From positions 1 through 7,095 of the forward strand of contig JANLSO010000013.1 in NCBI GenBank assembly GCA_031362405.1: a stretch of 7,095 nt of DNA, written 5' to 3'. The translations under genes were made by a program, and so were the position numbers. Under the pieces are notes generated by a model that was given only the letters and a program-made list of their open reading frames with translations, had not been told where the DNA came from and ran no database searches. Positions 1 to 6,089 of the stretch are shown in pieces. Origin of the DNA: JANLSO01 sp031362405 (GTDB lineage: Bacteria; Actinomycetota; Thermoleophilia; Miltoncostaeales; Miltoncostaeaceae). Every line of letters starts with the position of its first letter. Within the stretch, counting starts at the first letter, position 1.

Positions 1-43
1 CCGCACCGTGAACCCCGGTGCCCGGGACGCAAAAACAAACAGA

Positions 44-70
44 TTGATTCGCCCGTTCGCGACATGTAGA
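44..70 (+). promoter_or_regulatory. Weak candidate promoter for the phospholipase A2-like gene
   Basis: A TTGATT hexamer at 44-49 resembles a -35 element. About 15 bases later TGTAGA (65-70) could serve as a poor -10 element. Both lie in the most AT-rich part of the first 100 bases, 34 or more bases upstream of the ATG at 104. The spacing is short and the -10 match is weak, so this is only a suggestion. Confidence 0.2.
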
Positions 71-90
71 GGTGCGGCCACTCCGCGAAC

Positions 91-95
91 AAAGG
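91..95 (+). promoter_or_regulatory. Ribosome binding site deciding the ATG at 104
   Basis: AAAGG lies eight bases before the ATG at 104, normal Shine-Dalgarno spacing. The site matters because the frame encoding the mature phospholipase-like protein has no such site before its own first start (TTG at 157). It points to 104 as the original start of the gene, in a different frame. Confidence 0.5.
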
Positions 96-103
96 CGATC
101 CGC

Positions 104-160
104 ATGTCGGCCCACCGCACTCCCCTGGCGCACCGCTGCGCCACCCGTGTTGGCCTTTGA
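104..160 (+). other. Out-of-frame 5' end of the phospholipase A2-like gene (signal peptide n-region)
   Basis: From the ATG at 104 the reading frame gives 18 residues, MSAHRTPLAHRCATRVGL, then stops at TGA 158-160. This stretch is basic, like a signal-peptide n-region, and ends exactly where the next frame (from 157) supplies a hydrophobic core and an Ala-Ser-Ala cleavage site. One extra T in the TTT run at 156-158 would join the two frames and create the continuous core GLLIAYAVAVSSLVPVASA. I infer a one-base deletion (real mutation or sequencing error). The bases do not form a good slippery heptamer, so programmed frameshifting is less likely. Confidence 0.5.
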
Positions 161-573
161 TCGCTTACGCGGTGGCGGTTTCATCTCTGGTGCCGGTCGC
201 CTCAGCGCAGCCGGGCAAGGCGCCGCTCGTGCGTCTCACCGATCGCGGGATCCACAGCCACGACGCCTTTTGGAAGGAGCTCTGGCCGACGCGTTCCGCA
301 CAACCGCAGAGCTGGCTCGACTGGAGCACCGACCTGTGCGGCGGTGCGCCTGCGGCTCCGTCCGCTGTGAGCTTTGCGCGGGCGTGTCGACGGCGTGACT
401 TCGGGGTCGCAAACGCCTGTGGCCTGCGGGTGATGACCTCCGCTCGCAGCCAGAGGATCGACCGCCAGTTCCGCCGCGATCTGAACCGGGCGTGCCCCGC
501 GGTGCGGCTCGTCTGCCCGGCCGCCGTCGACGAAGCCGTTCGTTTCGCGACCCGCGTCCCGTCGTGCGCGTGA
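157..573 (+). CDS. Secreted prokaryotic phospholipase A2-like protein, catalytic His replaced by Arg; probably frameshifted/degenerate
   Basis: The 138-residue frame from TTG 157 resembles the small secreted phospholipases A2 of Streptomyces (prokaryotic PLA2 family), which hydrolyse the sn-2 ester of phospholipids outside the cell with calcium. Seen: a hydrophobic segment (2-16) with an ASA cleavage site before Gln18; LDWSTDLC at 54-61, whose Asp59 and Leu60 match the family's calcium-binding loop; the core CRRRDFGVAN at 77-86; and RID at 100-102, whose Asp matches the family's second catalytic-site Asp. Cysteines 61, 77, 113 and 120 match the two family disulfides; 88 and 137 are extra. The family core reads C-x-R-H-D-F-G-Y-x-N. 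Here His is Arg80 (CGT at 394-396, one transition from CAT) and Tyr is Val84, so activity is doubtful. The TTG start has no ribosome site and its leader lacks basic residues, whereas an ATG with a good site lies at 104 in another frame. The gene ends three bases before the convergent toxin gene. Family assignment is fairly firm; functional status is uncertain. Confidence 0.75.
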   Translation: MIAYAVAVSSLVPVASAQPGKAPLVRLTDRGIHSHDAFWKELWPTRSAQPQSWLDWSTDLCGGAPAAPSAVSFARACRRRDFGVANACGLRVMTSARSQRIDRQFRRDLNRACPAVRLVCPAAVDEAVRFATRVPSCA

Positions 574-576
574 CGC

Positions 577-834
577 TCAGGAGTAGTGGTAGCGGGCCGT
601 GGCGATCACGATGTCGTCTCCGTCGACGAGATACACGATCCGGTGCTCTTGATCGGTCCGTCGAGACCACGCCCCGGCGAGCGCGTGGCGAAGTTGTTCC
701 GGCTTGCCAAGGCCCTCGAACGGGTCGCGTGTGATGTCCTCGATCAGACGGTTGATGCGTTTGAGCATCACGCGATCCGCCTTCTGCCAGTGCACGTAGT
801 CGTCCCACCCCAGCGGGGTGAAGACGACTCTCAC
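577..834 (-). CDS. yoeB: YoeB-type toxin (ribosome-dependent mRNA endonuclease)
   Basis: This 85-residue protein aligns almost end to end with E. coli YoeB (84 residues), a RelE-superfamily toxin that binds the ribosome and cuts mRNA in the A site. Seen: WDDYVHW at 10-16, the central DPFEGLGKPEQLRH at 37-50, WSRRTDQEHRIVY at 56-68, and the C-terminal ARYHY at 80-84. The residues corresponding to catalytic Glu46, Arg65 and His83 of E. coli YoeB are all present, at the same numbers, so the toxin should be active. It starts with GTG at 834, inside a GTGA overlap with the antitoxin stop, implying translational coupling. YefM should block it by wrapping its disordered tail around the toxin. The stop lies three bases from the stop of the convergent phospholipase-like gene, leaving no room for a separate terminator. 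Confidence 0.95.
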   Translation of the reverse strand: MRVVFTPLGWDDYVHWQKADRVMLKRINRLIEDITRDPFEGLGKPEQLRHALAGAWSRRTDQEHRIVYLVDGDDIVIATARYHYS

Positions 835-1076
835 CGCTCGAGCCGATGTTCCTGCACGTTGCCGCTGCGGGCCTGATCAAGGCTCTCCAGGAGCTTGCGA
901 GCGTTGGCCGGGGACCGCAGAAGATAGGCGGTTTCCTCGAGCGCCCGGTAGTCGTCGATCGAAATCAGCACGGCACCACCGCGCTTCGAGGTGATCTCGA
1001 CCGGGGTGCGGTCATTGTTGACCTGCTCGATGAGCGGGAAAAGGTTCTTTCTCGCTTCGCTTGCCGTGATGGCCAC
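831..1076 (-). CDS. yefM: YefM-type antitoxin and autorepressor (Phd/YefM family)
   Basis: This 81-residue antitoxin precedes and overlaps the toxin by four bases. The N-terminal part (1-55) shows the Phd/YefM DNA-binding fold: ITASEARKNLFPLIEQV, then PVEITSKRGGAVLISIDDYRALEET, the characteristic beta strand and dimer-helix pattern. The C-terminal part (about 56-81, SPANARKLLESLDQARSG onward) is the charged helix/tail that typically binds and neutralises YoeB. The chosen GTG start (CAC at 1074-1076 on the plus strand) has a GAGAGG ribosome site six bases upstream. Length is close to E. coli YefM (83). Family members repress their own operon through palindromes; an inverted repeat with GGTACC at its core lies 16-35 bases upstream. 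The pair is divergent from the nucleoside operon, so YefM might also affect that promoter; this is inference. Confidence 0.93.
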   Translation of the reverse strand: MAITASEARKNLFPLIEQVNNDRTPVEITSKRGGAVLISIDDYRALEETAYLLRSPANARKLLESLDQARSGNVQEHRLER

Positions 1077-1082
1077 GGAGTT

Positions 1083-1088
1083 CCTCTC
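1083..1088 (-). promoter_or_regulatory. Ribosome binding site of the antitoxin gene
   Basis: On the minus strand GAGAGG lies six bases before the GTG at 1076. It supports that start and shows that the toxin-antitoxin mRNA is translated with a leader, unlike the divergent phosphorylase gene. Confidence 0.6.
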
Positions 1089-1091
1089 GAT

Positions 1092-1111
1092 TGGTACGAT
1101 TTACGGTACCA
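1092..1111. promoter_or_regulatory. Inverted repeat, candidate YefM operator
   Basis: TGGTAC (1092-1097) and GTACCA (1106-1111) form perfect 6-base arms around 8 bases. The right arm also contains the self-palindrome GGTACC (1105-1110). E. coli YefM-YoeB binds palindromes with a TGTACA core, so a GTAC-centred repeat just upstream of the antitoxin gene is a natural operator candidate. It would sit over the toxin-antitoxin promoter and just upstream of, or over, the -35 region of the divergent operon. Confidence 0.45.
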
Positions 1112-1122
1112 CTGGTTATCCG

Positions 1123-1143
1123 CACCGTATAGTCCGCACGGTG
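1123..1143. promoter_or_regulatory. Second inverted repeat across the operon's -10 box and start codon
   Basis: CACCGT (1123-1128) and ACGGTG (1138-1143) are perfect inverted 6-base arms nine bases apart. The left arm abuts and shares one base with the TATAGT box, and the right arm includes the GTG start. It could be an operator of a repressor controlling the nucleoside operon, or chance. No regulator gene is present in the window to link to it. Confidence 0.25.
1128..1133 (+). promoter_or_regulatory. -10 box of a probable leaderless promoter for the nucleoside operon
   Basis: TATAGT fits the actinobacterial TANNNT -10 pattern and differs from TATAAT at one base. The GTG start of the phosphorylase gene begins seven bases after it, where transcription would normally start. 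No Shine-Dalgarno sequence precedes the GTG. Together these suggest that the mRNA begins at, or within a base or two of, the start codon. No convincing -35 hexamer is seen at 16-18 bases upstream. Confidence 0.55.
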
Positions 1144-1956
1144 GCGAGCAATCCCTATCTGGCGGCCCAAGAGGCGGCAGCAGCGGTTCGAGAGCGGCTC
1201 GGAGAGCATCGGGCGGTCCTCGTGCTCGGTTCTGGATGGGCCGAGGTCGTCGGGGGAATCGGGGACATCCGCGCGAGCGTGCCGATGCCGGAGCTTCCGG
1301 GCTTCCCGGTGCCCTCCGTGCTCGGCCACAGTGGAATGGCGCACTCGGTCGATGTCGCGGGCGTTGCGTTGCTCGTGCTCGCCGGGCGCGCGCACCTCTA
1401 CGAGGAGCATCCGGTCGCGACCGTCGTCCACGGGGTGCGGGCGGCCGTGCTTTCCGGCTGCCAGACCGTGATGCTGACCAACGCCTGCGGATCCCTCGTT
1501 GCCGAGAACGGGCCAGGGACGCCGGTGCTGATCAGCGATCATCTGAACTTGACCGGGATGAACCCGATGACCGGGCCCGACCCACCCGAGGGCTTTCCGG
1601 CACGTTTCTGCGATCTGTCTGACGTCTACAGCGCCCGTCTGCGAGCGGCGGCGGCGGCGGCCTCGCCGGGAATCGCGGAGGGCGTCTATGCCGGTCTTCT
1701 CGGCGGCAGCTACGAAACGCCGGCGGAGATCCGGATGCTGCGGACGATGGGCGCCGACCTGGTCGGCATGTCGACGGTTCTCGAGGCGATCGCGGCGCGC
1801 CACCTCGGCGCCGAGGTCTTCGGGGTATCCCTGGTGACCAACCTCGCGGTCGGGATGGCCCCGGAAGCTCTCGATCACGACGACGTTCTGGCCCAGGGGA
1901 AGGCGTCGGTCGGGCGCCTGGCGGATCTTTTTCGTGTGGTGACTGCGGCCCTTTGA
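1141..1956 (+). CDS. punA: Purine nucleoside phosphorylase (trimeric, 6-oxopurine type)
   Basis: The enzyme uses phosphate to cleave inosine, guanosine and their deoxy forms to free base and (deoxy)ribose-1-phosphate in the cytoplasm. The 271-residue protein closely resembles mycobacterial PNP (called deoD or punA; 268 residues) and belongs to the trimeric family, not that of hexameric E. coli DeoD. Seen: phosphate-binding GSGW at 30-33; AGRAHLYEEH at 81-90 with Arg83 and His85; TNACGSL at 113-119; VLISDHLNLTG at 129-139; SYETPAEIRM at 190-199 with Glu192, and VTNLA at 232-236 with Asn234, the pair that reads 6-oxopurines; GMSTV at 209-213. GTG at 1141 was chosen because it gives the family length and follows a TATAGT box by seven bases. 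The frame is open back to 991, but that stretch is the antitoxin gene on the other strand. The stop overlaps the next ATG by one base (TGATG). Confidence 0.95.
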   Translation: MASNPYLAAQEAAAAVRERLGEHRAVLVLGSGWAEVVGGIGDIRASVPMPELPGFPVPSVLGHSGMAHSVDVAGVALLVLAGRAHLYEEHPVATVVHGVRAAVLSGCQTVMLTNACGSLVAENGPGTPVLISDHLNLTGMNPMTGPDPPEGFPARFCDLSDVYSARLRAAAAAASPGIAEGVYAGLLGGSYETPAEIRMLRTMGADLVGMSTVLEAIAARHLGAEVFGVSLVTNLAVGMAPEALDHDDVLAQGKASVGRLADLFRVVTAAL

Positions 1957-3620
1957 TGGACGGCGTCACGCCGGACCTCAGGGCGCGCGTCGAGGGGTGG
2001 ATCGCCGCGGATCCGGACCCGCTGACTCACACGGAACTGCGGGAGCTTCTCGCAGCCCACGACGCGCCGGCTCTCGCCGAACGCTTCGATGGGCGCCTCG
2101 CCTTTGGAACTGCCGGGCTACGCGGAGCCATGGGTGCCGGCCCGACGCGGATGAACCGTCTCGTCGTGCGGCAGTCGGCGGCCGGAATCGCGCGGTACCT
2201 CCAGGCGGAGGTAGAAGGCTCGGCTGGCCGAGGCGTGATCGTCGCCCATGACGCTCGCCATAACTCCGACGCCTTCGCCGCTGACTGTGCGGAGATCCTC
2301 AGCGCTCATGGGATCCGGGTCATCCTCGCCGGCGAGCCGACCCCGACACCGGTCGCGGTGTTTGCCATCCGCCACCTCGGCTGCGCGGCGGGGATCGTCG
2401 TGACCGCCAGCCACAACCCGGCGACCGACAACGGCCTCAAGCTCTACATGGGCGACGGGGCACAGATCGTACCGCCGGTCGACGGCCAGGTCGCCGCGGC
2501 CATCGATGCCGTCGCGGCCGACGGGGTGGTCATGTCCGATGCCGTCTCCCCCGCATCGATCTTCCCGATGGCGACGGAGGTTGTCTCGGCGTACCGCACG
2601 CGAACTCTGTCGAGGGTTCCGCGGCCCACCGCTCCGATCCGGATCGCCACAAGCGCTCTGCACGGCGTCGGGGGTGCACTCCTTGCCGATCTCCTCGCGG
2701 CGGCGGGGCATGCCGAGGTTCACCCGGTCAGGGAACAACAGCAGCCCGATCCAGACTTCCCAACCGTCGCCTTCCCCAACCCCGAGGAGCCCGGCGCGAC
2801 GGATCTGTTGGCCATGGAGATGGCCGATGTGCGCGCCGATCTCGGCCTTGCGGTCGACCCGGACGCCGACCGCGTGGCCGTGCTGGTTCGGCGGCCGAAC
2901 GGGCGCACACGTCAGCTCACCGGCGACGAGGTCGGCGCACTTCTCGGCGACTGGCTCCTCGGCTCGGTGACCTCCGGGCCGAGCCGGCTCGTCGTGTCGA
3001 GCGTGGTGTCGTCGTCGCTGCTGGCCCGCATCGCCGAGGCCCATGGCGCCCGGCACGTGGAGACGCTCACGGGCTTCAAATGGCTGTCGCGCCCCGCGAT
3101 GGAGAACCCCGAATGGGTTCAGGTACTCGCCTACGAAGAGGCCATCGGCTACGCGATCGGCGCCGAGGTGCGCGACAAGGACGGCCTCTCGGCGGCCGTC
3201 GCCGTCGCCGCGATGACGAGCGCAGCCAAAGCCGAGGGACGGACCCTCCTCGACAACCTCGACGATCTGCACCGCCGCCACGGCGCACACGTGACCGACA
3301 ACTTCTCGCTCCGCGACGAGGCCCCCGGCGGGGCCGAACGGCGCGGCGCCCTCGTGGGGCGGCTGATCGCCTCCCCTCCGGCCCGAGTGGGCTCGTATGA
3401 GGCGACCAGAATCCAGGCGGTCGCGGCGGACGTCTTGCGCATCGATCTGACCGACGATGTCCGCGTGATCGTCCGTCCGAGCGGTACCGAGCCGAAGCTC
3501 AAGTGCTACTGCGAGGCGGTCGAGCCGTCCCCCGATGGTGACGTCGTCGCCGCCCGCGATCGGGCCCGGGTGCGGCTGGCCGACGTGCGCGCCGGCCTGA
3601 ACACGCTTCTTCTGAGCTGA
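1956..3620 (+). CDS. pmmB: Alpha-D-phosphohexomutase family protein, probable phosphopentomutase (pmmB-like)
   Basis: This 554-residue protein belongs to the alpha-phosphohexomutase superfamily (phosphoglucomutase/phosphomannomutase), which moves phosphate between C1 and C5/C6 of sugars through a phosphoserine. Seen: FGTAGLRG at 50-57; active-site TASHNP at 150-155 with Ser152 the predicted phosphoserine; the magnesium loop DPDADR at 301-306 (Asp301, 303, 305); the sugar-binding loop YEEAIGY at 393-399; the phosphate-binding loop RPSGTEPKLK at 507-516. All four functional loops are intact. It is the long type, like human PGM2, which acts on pentose phosphates. Mycobacteria also pair this gene (annotated pmmB) with the phosphorylase. 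Between a phosphorylase and deoC, the expected job is deoxyribose-1-phosphate to deoxyribose-5-phosphate, replacing the unrelated DeoB. Substrate is inferred from context; a hexose role is possible. The ATG at 1956 shares one base with the previous stop. Confidence 0.9.
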   Translation: MDGVTPDLRARVEGWIAADPDPLTHTELRELLAAHDAPALAERFDGRLAFGTAGLRGAMGAGPTRMNRLVVRQSAAGIARYLQAEVEGSAGRGVIVAHDARHNSDAFAADCAEILSAHGIRVILAGEPTPTPVAVFAIRHLGCAAGIVVTASHNPATDNGLKLYMGDGAQIVPPVDGQVAAAIDAVAADGVVMSDAVSPASIFPMATEVVSAYRTRTLSRVPRPTAPIRIATSALHGVGGALLADLLAAAGHAEVHPVREQQQPDPDFPTVAFPNPEEPGATDLLAMEMADVRADLGLAVDPDADRVAVLVRRPNGRTRQLTGDEVGALLGDWLLGSVTSGPSRLVVSSVVSSSLLARIAEAHGARHVETLTGFKWLSRPAMENPEWVQVLAYEEAIGYAIGAEVRDKDGLSAAVAVAAMTSAAKAEGRTLLDNLDDLHRRHGAHVTDNFSLRDEAPGGAERRGALVGRLIASPPARVGSYEATRIQAVAADVLRIDLTDDVRVIVRPSGTEPKLKCYCEAVEPSPDGDVVAARDRARVRLADVRAGLNTLLLS

Positions 3621-3651
3621 CGCACGACGACATGCGTGCCAAGATCAGCAG

Positions 3652-4596
3652 GTGATCAGCCTTGGTCGTGACACGCGCAGCACTCTGCTCACCGGATCGC
3701 TGGTGGGCCACCCGATCCGCGTCGCGGCGGTCGACGGGTACGCGCTCGAGCAGCGCGCCGCACGGCTTTCCTCGCGATCGATCAAGCGCGAGAGCAAGGC
3801 GGCCGGCCTGGAACTTGCCGCGCGATGCATCGACCTCACCACCCTTGAAGGGGCCGACACACCGGGCAAGGTCCGCGCACTGTGCGCACGCGCCCTGCAT
3901 CCCGACCCGGATGATCCGACGATGGCTCCCGTTGCGGCGGTCTGCGTGTACGGGGCACTCGTCGCCGCGGCCCGGGCCGCCCTCGGCGATGCCCCGGTGA
4001 ACGTCGCATCGGTCGCCGGGGCGTTCCCGTCAGGCCAAAGCCATCTGAGTGAACGCCTGGAGGAGATCCGTCGCGCGGTCGCCGATGGCGCCGACGAAAT
4101 CGACATCGTCCTGAACCGTGGAGCCCTGCTTGCCGGGCATCTGGACGTCGTCCACGACGAGGTGGCCGCGTCGAAGGAGGCTGCCGGCCCCGCCCATCTG
4201 AAGACGATCCTCGAGACCGCTGAACTCGGCTCGTACGAGACGGTGCGCCTGGCATCGATGATCGCCATGGCGGCGGGAAGCGACGTGATCAAGACCTCCA
4301 CCGGGAAGCTGCCGGTCGGGGCCACGCCCGCGGTGGCGCTGTGCATGGCCGAGGCGATCCGTGAGTTCGCCGAGCAGACGGGCCAGGTGGTCGGCCTGAA
4401 GCTCGCCGGCGGCATCCGTACCTCAAAGCAGGCCCTCGGGTACCTGGTGATCGTCGCCGAGACCCTCGGATCGGAGGCCATCACCCCCGACCGTTTTCGG
4501 CTGGGGGCCTCCACTCTGCTCAACGACATCGTGCTGCAACGACGCTTCGCACGCACCGGCCGCTACGGGCGCACCCACGACCTCCCGGTGGACTGA
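3652..4596 (+). CDS. deoC: Deoxyribose-phosphate aldolase
   Basis: DeoC splits 2-deoxyribose-5-phosphate into glyceraldehyde-3-phosphate and acetaldehyde, using a lysine Schiff base in a TIM barrel. The 314-residue protein is the long form (E. coli DeoC is about 259). Seen: VNVASVAGAFPSGQS at 116-130; DEIDIVLN at 148-155 with Asp151 (E. coli Asp102); VIKTSTGK at 212-219 with Schiff-base Lys214 (E. coli Lys167); GLKLAGGIRT at 248-257 with Lys250 (E. coli Lys201). The E. coli motif has Pro after that lysine; here it is Leu, probably tolerated. The GTG at 3652 has only a weak purine-rich sequence before it and follows a 31-base gap, the only real gap in the operon. The stop overlaps the next ATG by one base. 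Its acetaldehyde product explains the dehydrogenases that follow. Confidence 0.95.
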   Translation: MISLGRDTRSTLLTGSLVGHPIRVAAVDGYALEQRAARLSSRSIKRESKAAGLELAARCIDLTTLEGADTPGKVRALCARALHPDPDDPTMAPVAAVCVYGALVAAARAALGDAPVNVASVAGAFPSGQSHLSERLEEIRRAVADGADEIDIVLNRGALLAGHLDVVHDEVAASKEAAGPAHLKTILETAELGSYETVRLASMIAMAAGSDVIKTSTGKLPVGATPAVALCMAEAIREFAEQTGQVVGLKLAGGIRTSKQALGYLVIVAETLGSEAITPDRFRLGASTLLNDIVLQRRFARTGRYGRTHDLPVD

Positions 4597-6089
4597 TGAC
4601 CACAACCCCACACACTGACAACGCCTCTGAACTTGCCCAGATGTTCTCCGCGTACGTGCCGTCGATCGAGGGGCGCGACGTCGTCACCATTCGACCGCGG
4701 TACGGCCTGATGATCGACGGTGTCGAGCGGCCCGCCCGTGAGGAGCGGACGTTCCCGACGATCGAGCCGGGCACAGGCGACCACCTTGCCGACGTCGCCG
4801 AAGCCGACGCAGGGGATGTCGACGACGCGGTCGCCGCCGCCCGCCAGGCCTACGAGAACGGATGGCGTGACCTGCCGGGCCGCACACGGGCCAAGTACCT
4901 GTTCCGGCTCGCCCGTCTCCTTCAGGACCGCTCCCGAGAGTTCGCGGTGCTGGAGTCGATCGACGGCGGCAAGCCGATCCGCGAGTCGCGCGACATCGAC
5001 GTGCCGCTGGCCGCCGCGCATCTTTTCCACCACGCGGGCTGGGCCGACAAGCTCGAATACGCCGTGCCGGGTATGTCCGCGCGATCCCTGGGCGTCGTCG
5101 GACAGATCATCCCCTGGAACTTCCCGCTGCTGATGGCCACGTGGAAGATCGGCCCCGCCCTTGCCTGCGGCAACACGGTCGTCCTGAAGCCCGCCGAGAC
5201 GACGCCGCTCACGGCCCTGCTGCTCGCCGAGCTGATCGCCGAGGCCGATTTCCCGCCCGGTGTGGTGAATGTGATCACCGGGCCGGGAACCACGGGTGCC
5301 GCGCTGGCCGCGCACCCGGGCCTCGACAAGGTGGCGTTCACCGGCTCAACCGGGGTCGGGAAATCGATCCTTCGGGCGCTCGCCGGCACCGCCACGCGCC
5401 TGACCCTCGAGCTTGGTGGCAAGGGCGCGAACATCGTGTTCGACGACGCCGCCCTTGATCAGACGGTGGAGGGGATCGTCGACGGCATCTTCTTCAATCA
5501 GGGTCACGTGTGCTGCGCCGGATCGCGGCTGCTGGTGCAAGAGGGTGTCGCCGATGAGCTGATGGGCCGCCTACGGCGGCGGATCGAGCTGCTGCGGGTC
5601 GGCGATCCCCTCGACAAGAACACCGACGTCGGTGCCATCAACTCGGCCGCGCAGCTGGAACGAATCCGCGGGTTCGTCGACGCCGCTGAGGCGGATGGCT
5701 GCCAGATCGACCAGACGAGCGGGCCGCTTCCGGAACGCGGGTTCTTTTTCCCGCCGACCATCGTCAGCGGCCTTGGCGGCTCGGAGGCGATCGCCCGTGA
5801 GGAGGTCTTCGGACCGGTTCTCGCCGTGCAGACCTTCCGCACCGAGGCCGAGGCGGTCGCCAAGGCCAACGCCACCCGCTACGGCCTATCGGCCGGAGTC
5901 TGGACCGAGAAGGGGTCCCGGATTCTCTGGATGTCGCAGCGTCTGCGCGCCGGAGTGGTCTGGGCGAACTGCTTCAACCAGCTCGACCCGACGAGCCCGT
6001 TCGGCGGCGTGAAGGAATCAGGCTTCGGCCGTGAGGGCGGCCGCCAGGGCCTCGCCGAGTACCTGGCGCTCGCCCCGGTGAGCGCATGA
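4596..6089 (+). CDS. NAD(P)-dependent aldehyde dehydrogenase, catalytic subunit (ALDH16-like N-terminal part)
   Basis: A complete 497-residue aldehyde dehydrogenase that should oxidise an aldehyde, most likely the acetaldehyde made by DeoC, to the acid. Seen in family order: PWNFP at 173-177 with oxyanion Asn175; KPAE at 198-201 with cofactor-binding Lys198 and Glu201; FTGST at 248-252; ELGGK at 272-276 with general base Glu272; GHVCCAGSR at 303-311 with Cys306 the predicted nucleophile; EVFGPV at 403-408; SPFGGVKESGFGREGG at 467-482. All catalytic residues are present. The first 35 residues, including MFSAYVPSIEGRD, precede the usual N-terminal strand. Its ATG shares a base with the deoC stop, and its TGA lies within the ATG of the short dehydrogenase-like gene, so the pair should be co-translated. 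Length plus that of the partner is 776 residues, about the size of the two-domain ALDH16 enzymes. Substrate is inferred from context. Confidence 0.93.
   Translation: MTTTPHTDNASELAQMFSAYVPSIEGRDVVTIRPRYGLMIDGVERPAREERTFPTIEPGTGDHLADVAEADAGDVDDAVAAARQAYENGWRDLPGRTRAKYLFRLARLLQDRSREFAVLESIDGGKPIRESRDIDVPLAAAHLFHHAGWADKLEYAVPGMSARSLGVVGQIIPWNFPLLMATWKIGPALACGNTVVLKPAETTPLTALLLAELIAEADFPPGVVNVITGPGTTGAALAAHPGLDKVAFTGSTGVGKSILRALAGTATRLTLELGGKGANIVFDDAALDQTVEGIVDGIFFNQGHVCCAGSRLLVQEGVADELMGRLRRRIELLRVGDPLDKNTDVGAINSAAQLERIRGFVDAAEADGCQIDQTSGPLPERGFFFPPTIVSGLGGSEAIAREEVFGPVLAVQTFRTEAEAVAKANATRYGLSAGVWTEKGSRILWMSQRLRAGVVWANCFNQLDPTSPFGGVKESGFGREGGRQGLAEYLALAPVSA

Noticed and set aside
3..26. Possible hairpin: GCACCG (3-8) with CGGTGC (16-21), or CCCGG with CCGGG, as a terminator of an upstream gene.
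   Set aside because: No T-run follows on the plus strand, the A-rich tract sits on the wrong side for a minus-strand terminator, and the two pairings compete. A frame open from 1 to the TAG at 67-69 could be the end of an upstream gene, but 22 residues are too few to identify.
150..160. Programmed ribosomal frameshift joining the 104 and 157 frames.
   Set aside because: The zero-frame codons GGC CTT would have to re-pair as TGG CCT, which is not a slippery heptamer; an indel explains the pattern more simply.
236..880. 214-codon minus-strand frame overlapping the toxin gene and the phospholipase-like gene.
   Set aside because: Arg-rich shadow; the toxin in another frame of the same strand matches YoeB from end to end.
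1120..1128. CCGCACCGT occurs both at 1-9 and at 1120-1128, suggesting flanking direct repeats of a mobile segment carrying the phospholipase-like and toxin-antitoxin genes.
   Set aside because: Nine-base matches are expected many times by chance in 7 kb of GC-rich DNA, and there is no transposase, integrase or terminal inverted repeat.
991..1140. A 50-residue N-terminal extension of purine nucleoside phosphorylase (frame open from 991).
   Set aside because: The extension is the antisense of the antitoxin gene, is not part of the family, and the GTG at 1141 gives the normal length with a -10 box at the right distance.
1012..1878. 288-codon minus-strand frame opposite the phosphorylase gene.
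   Set aside because: It overlaps the real antitoxin gene in another frame as well as the phosphorylase, and its protein has no family features.
2118..3290. Long open frame on the minus strand opposite the phosphohexomutase gene.
   Set aside because: It is low-complexity, rich in Arg, Gly and Asp, as expected opposite a GC-rich gene, shows no recognisable motif, and the plus-strand gene has all its family motifs.
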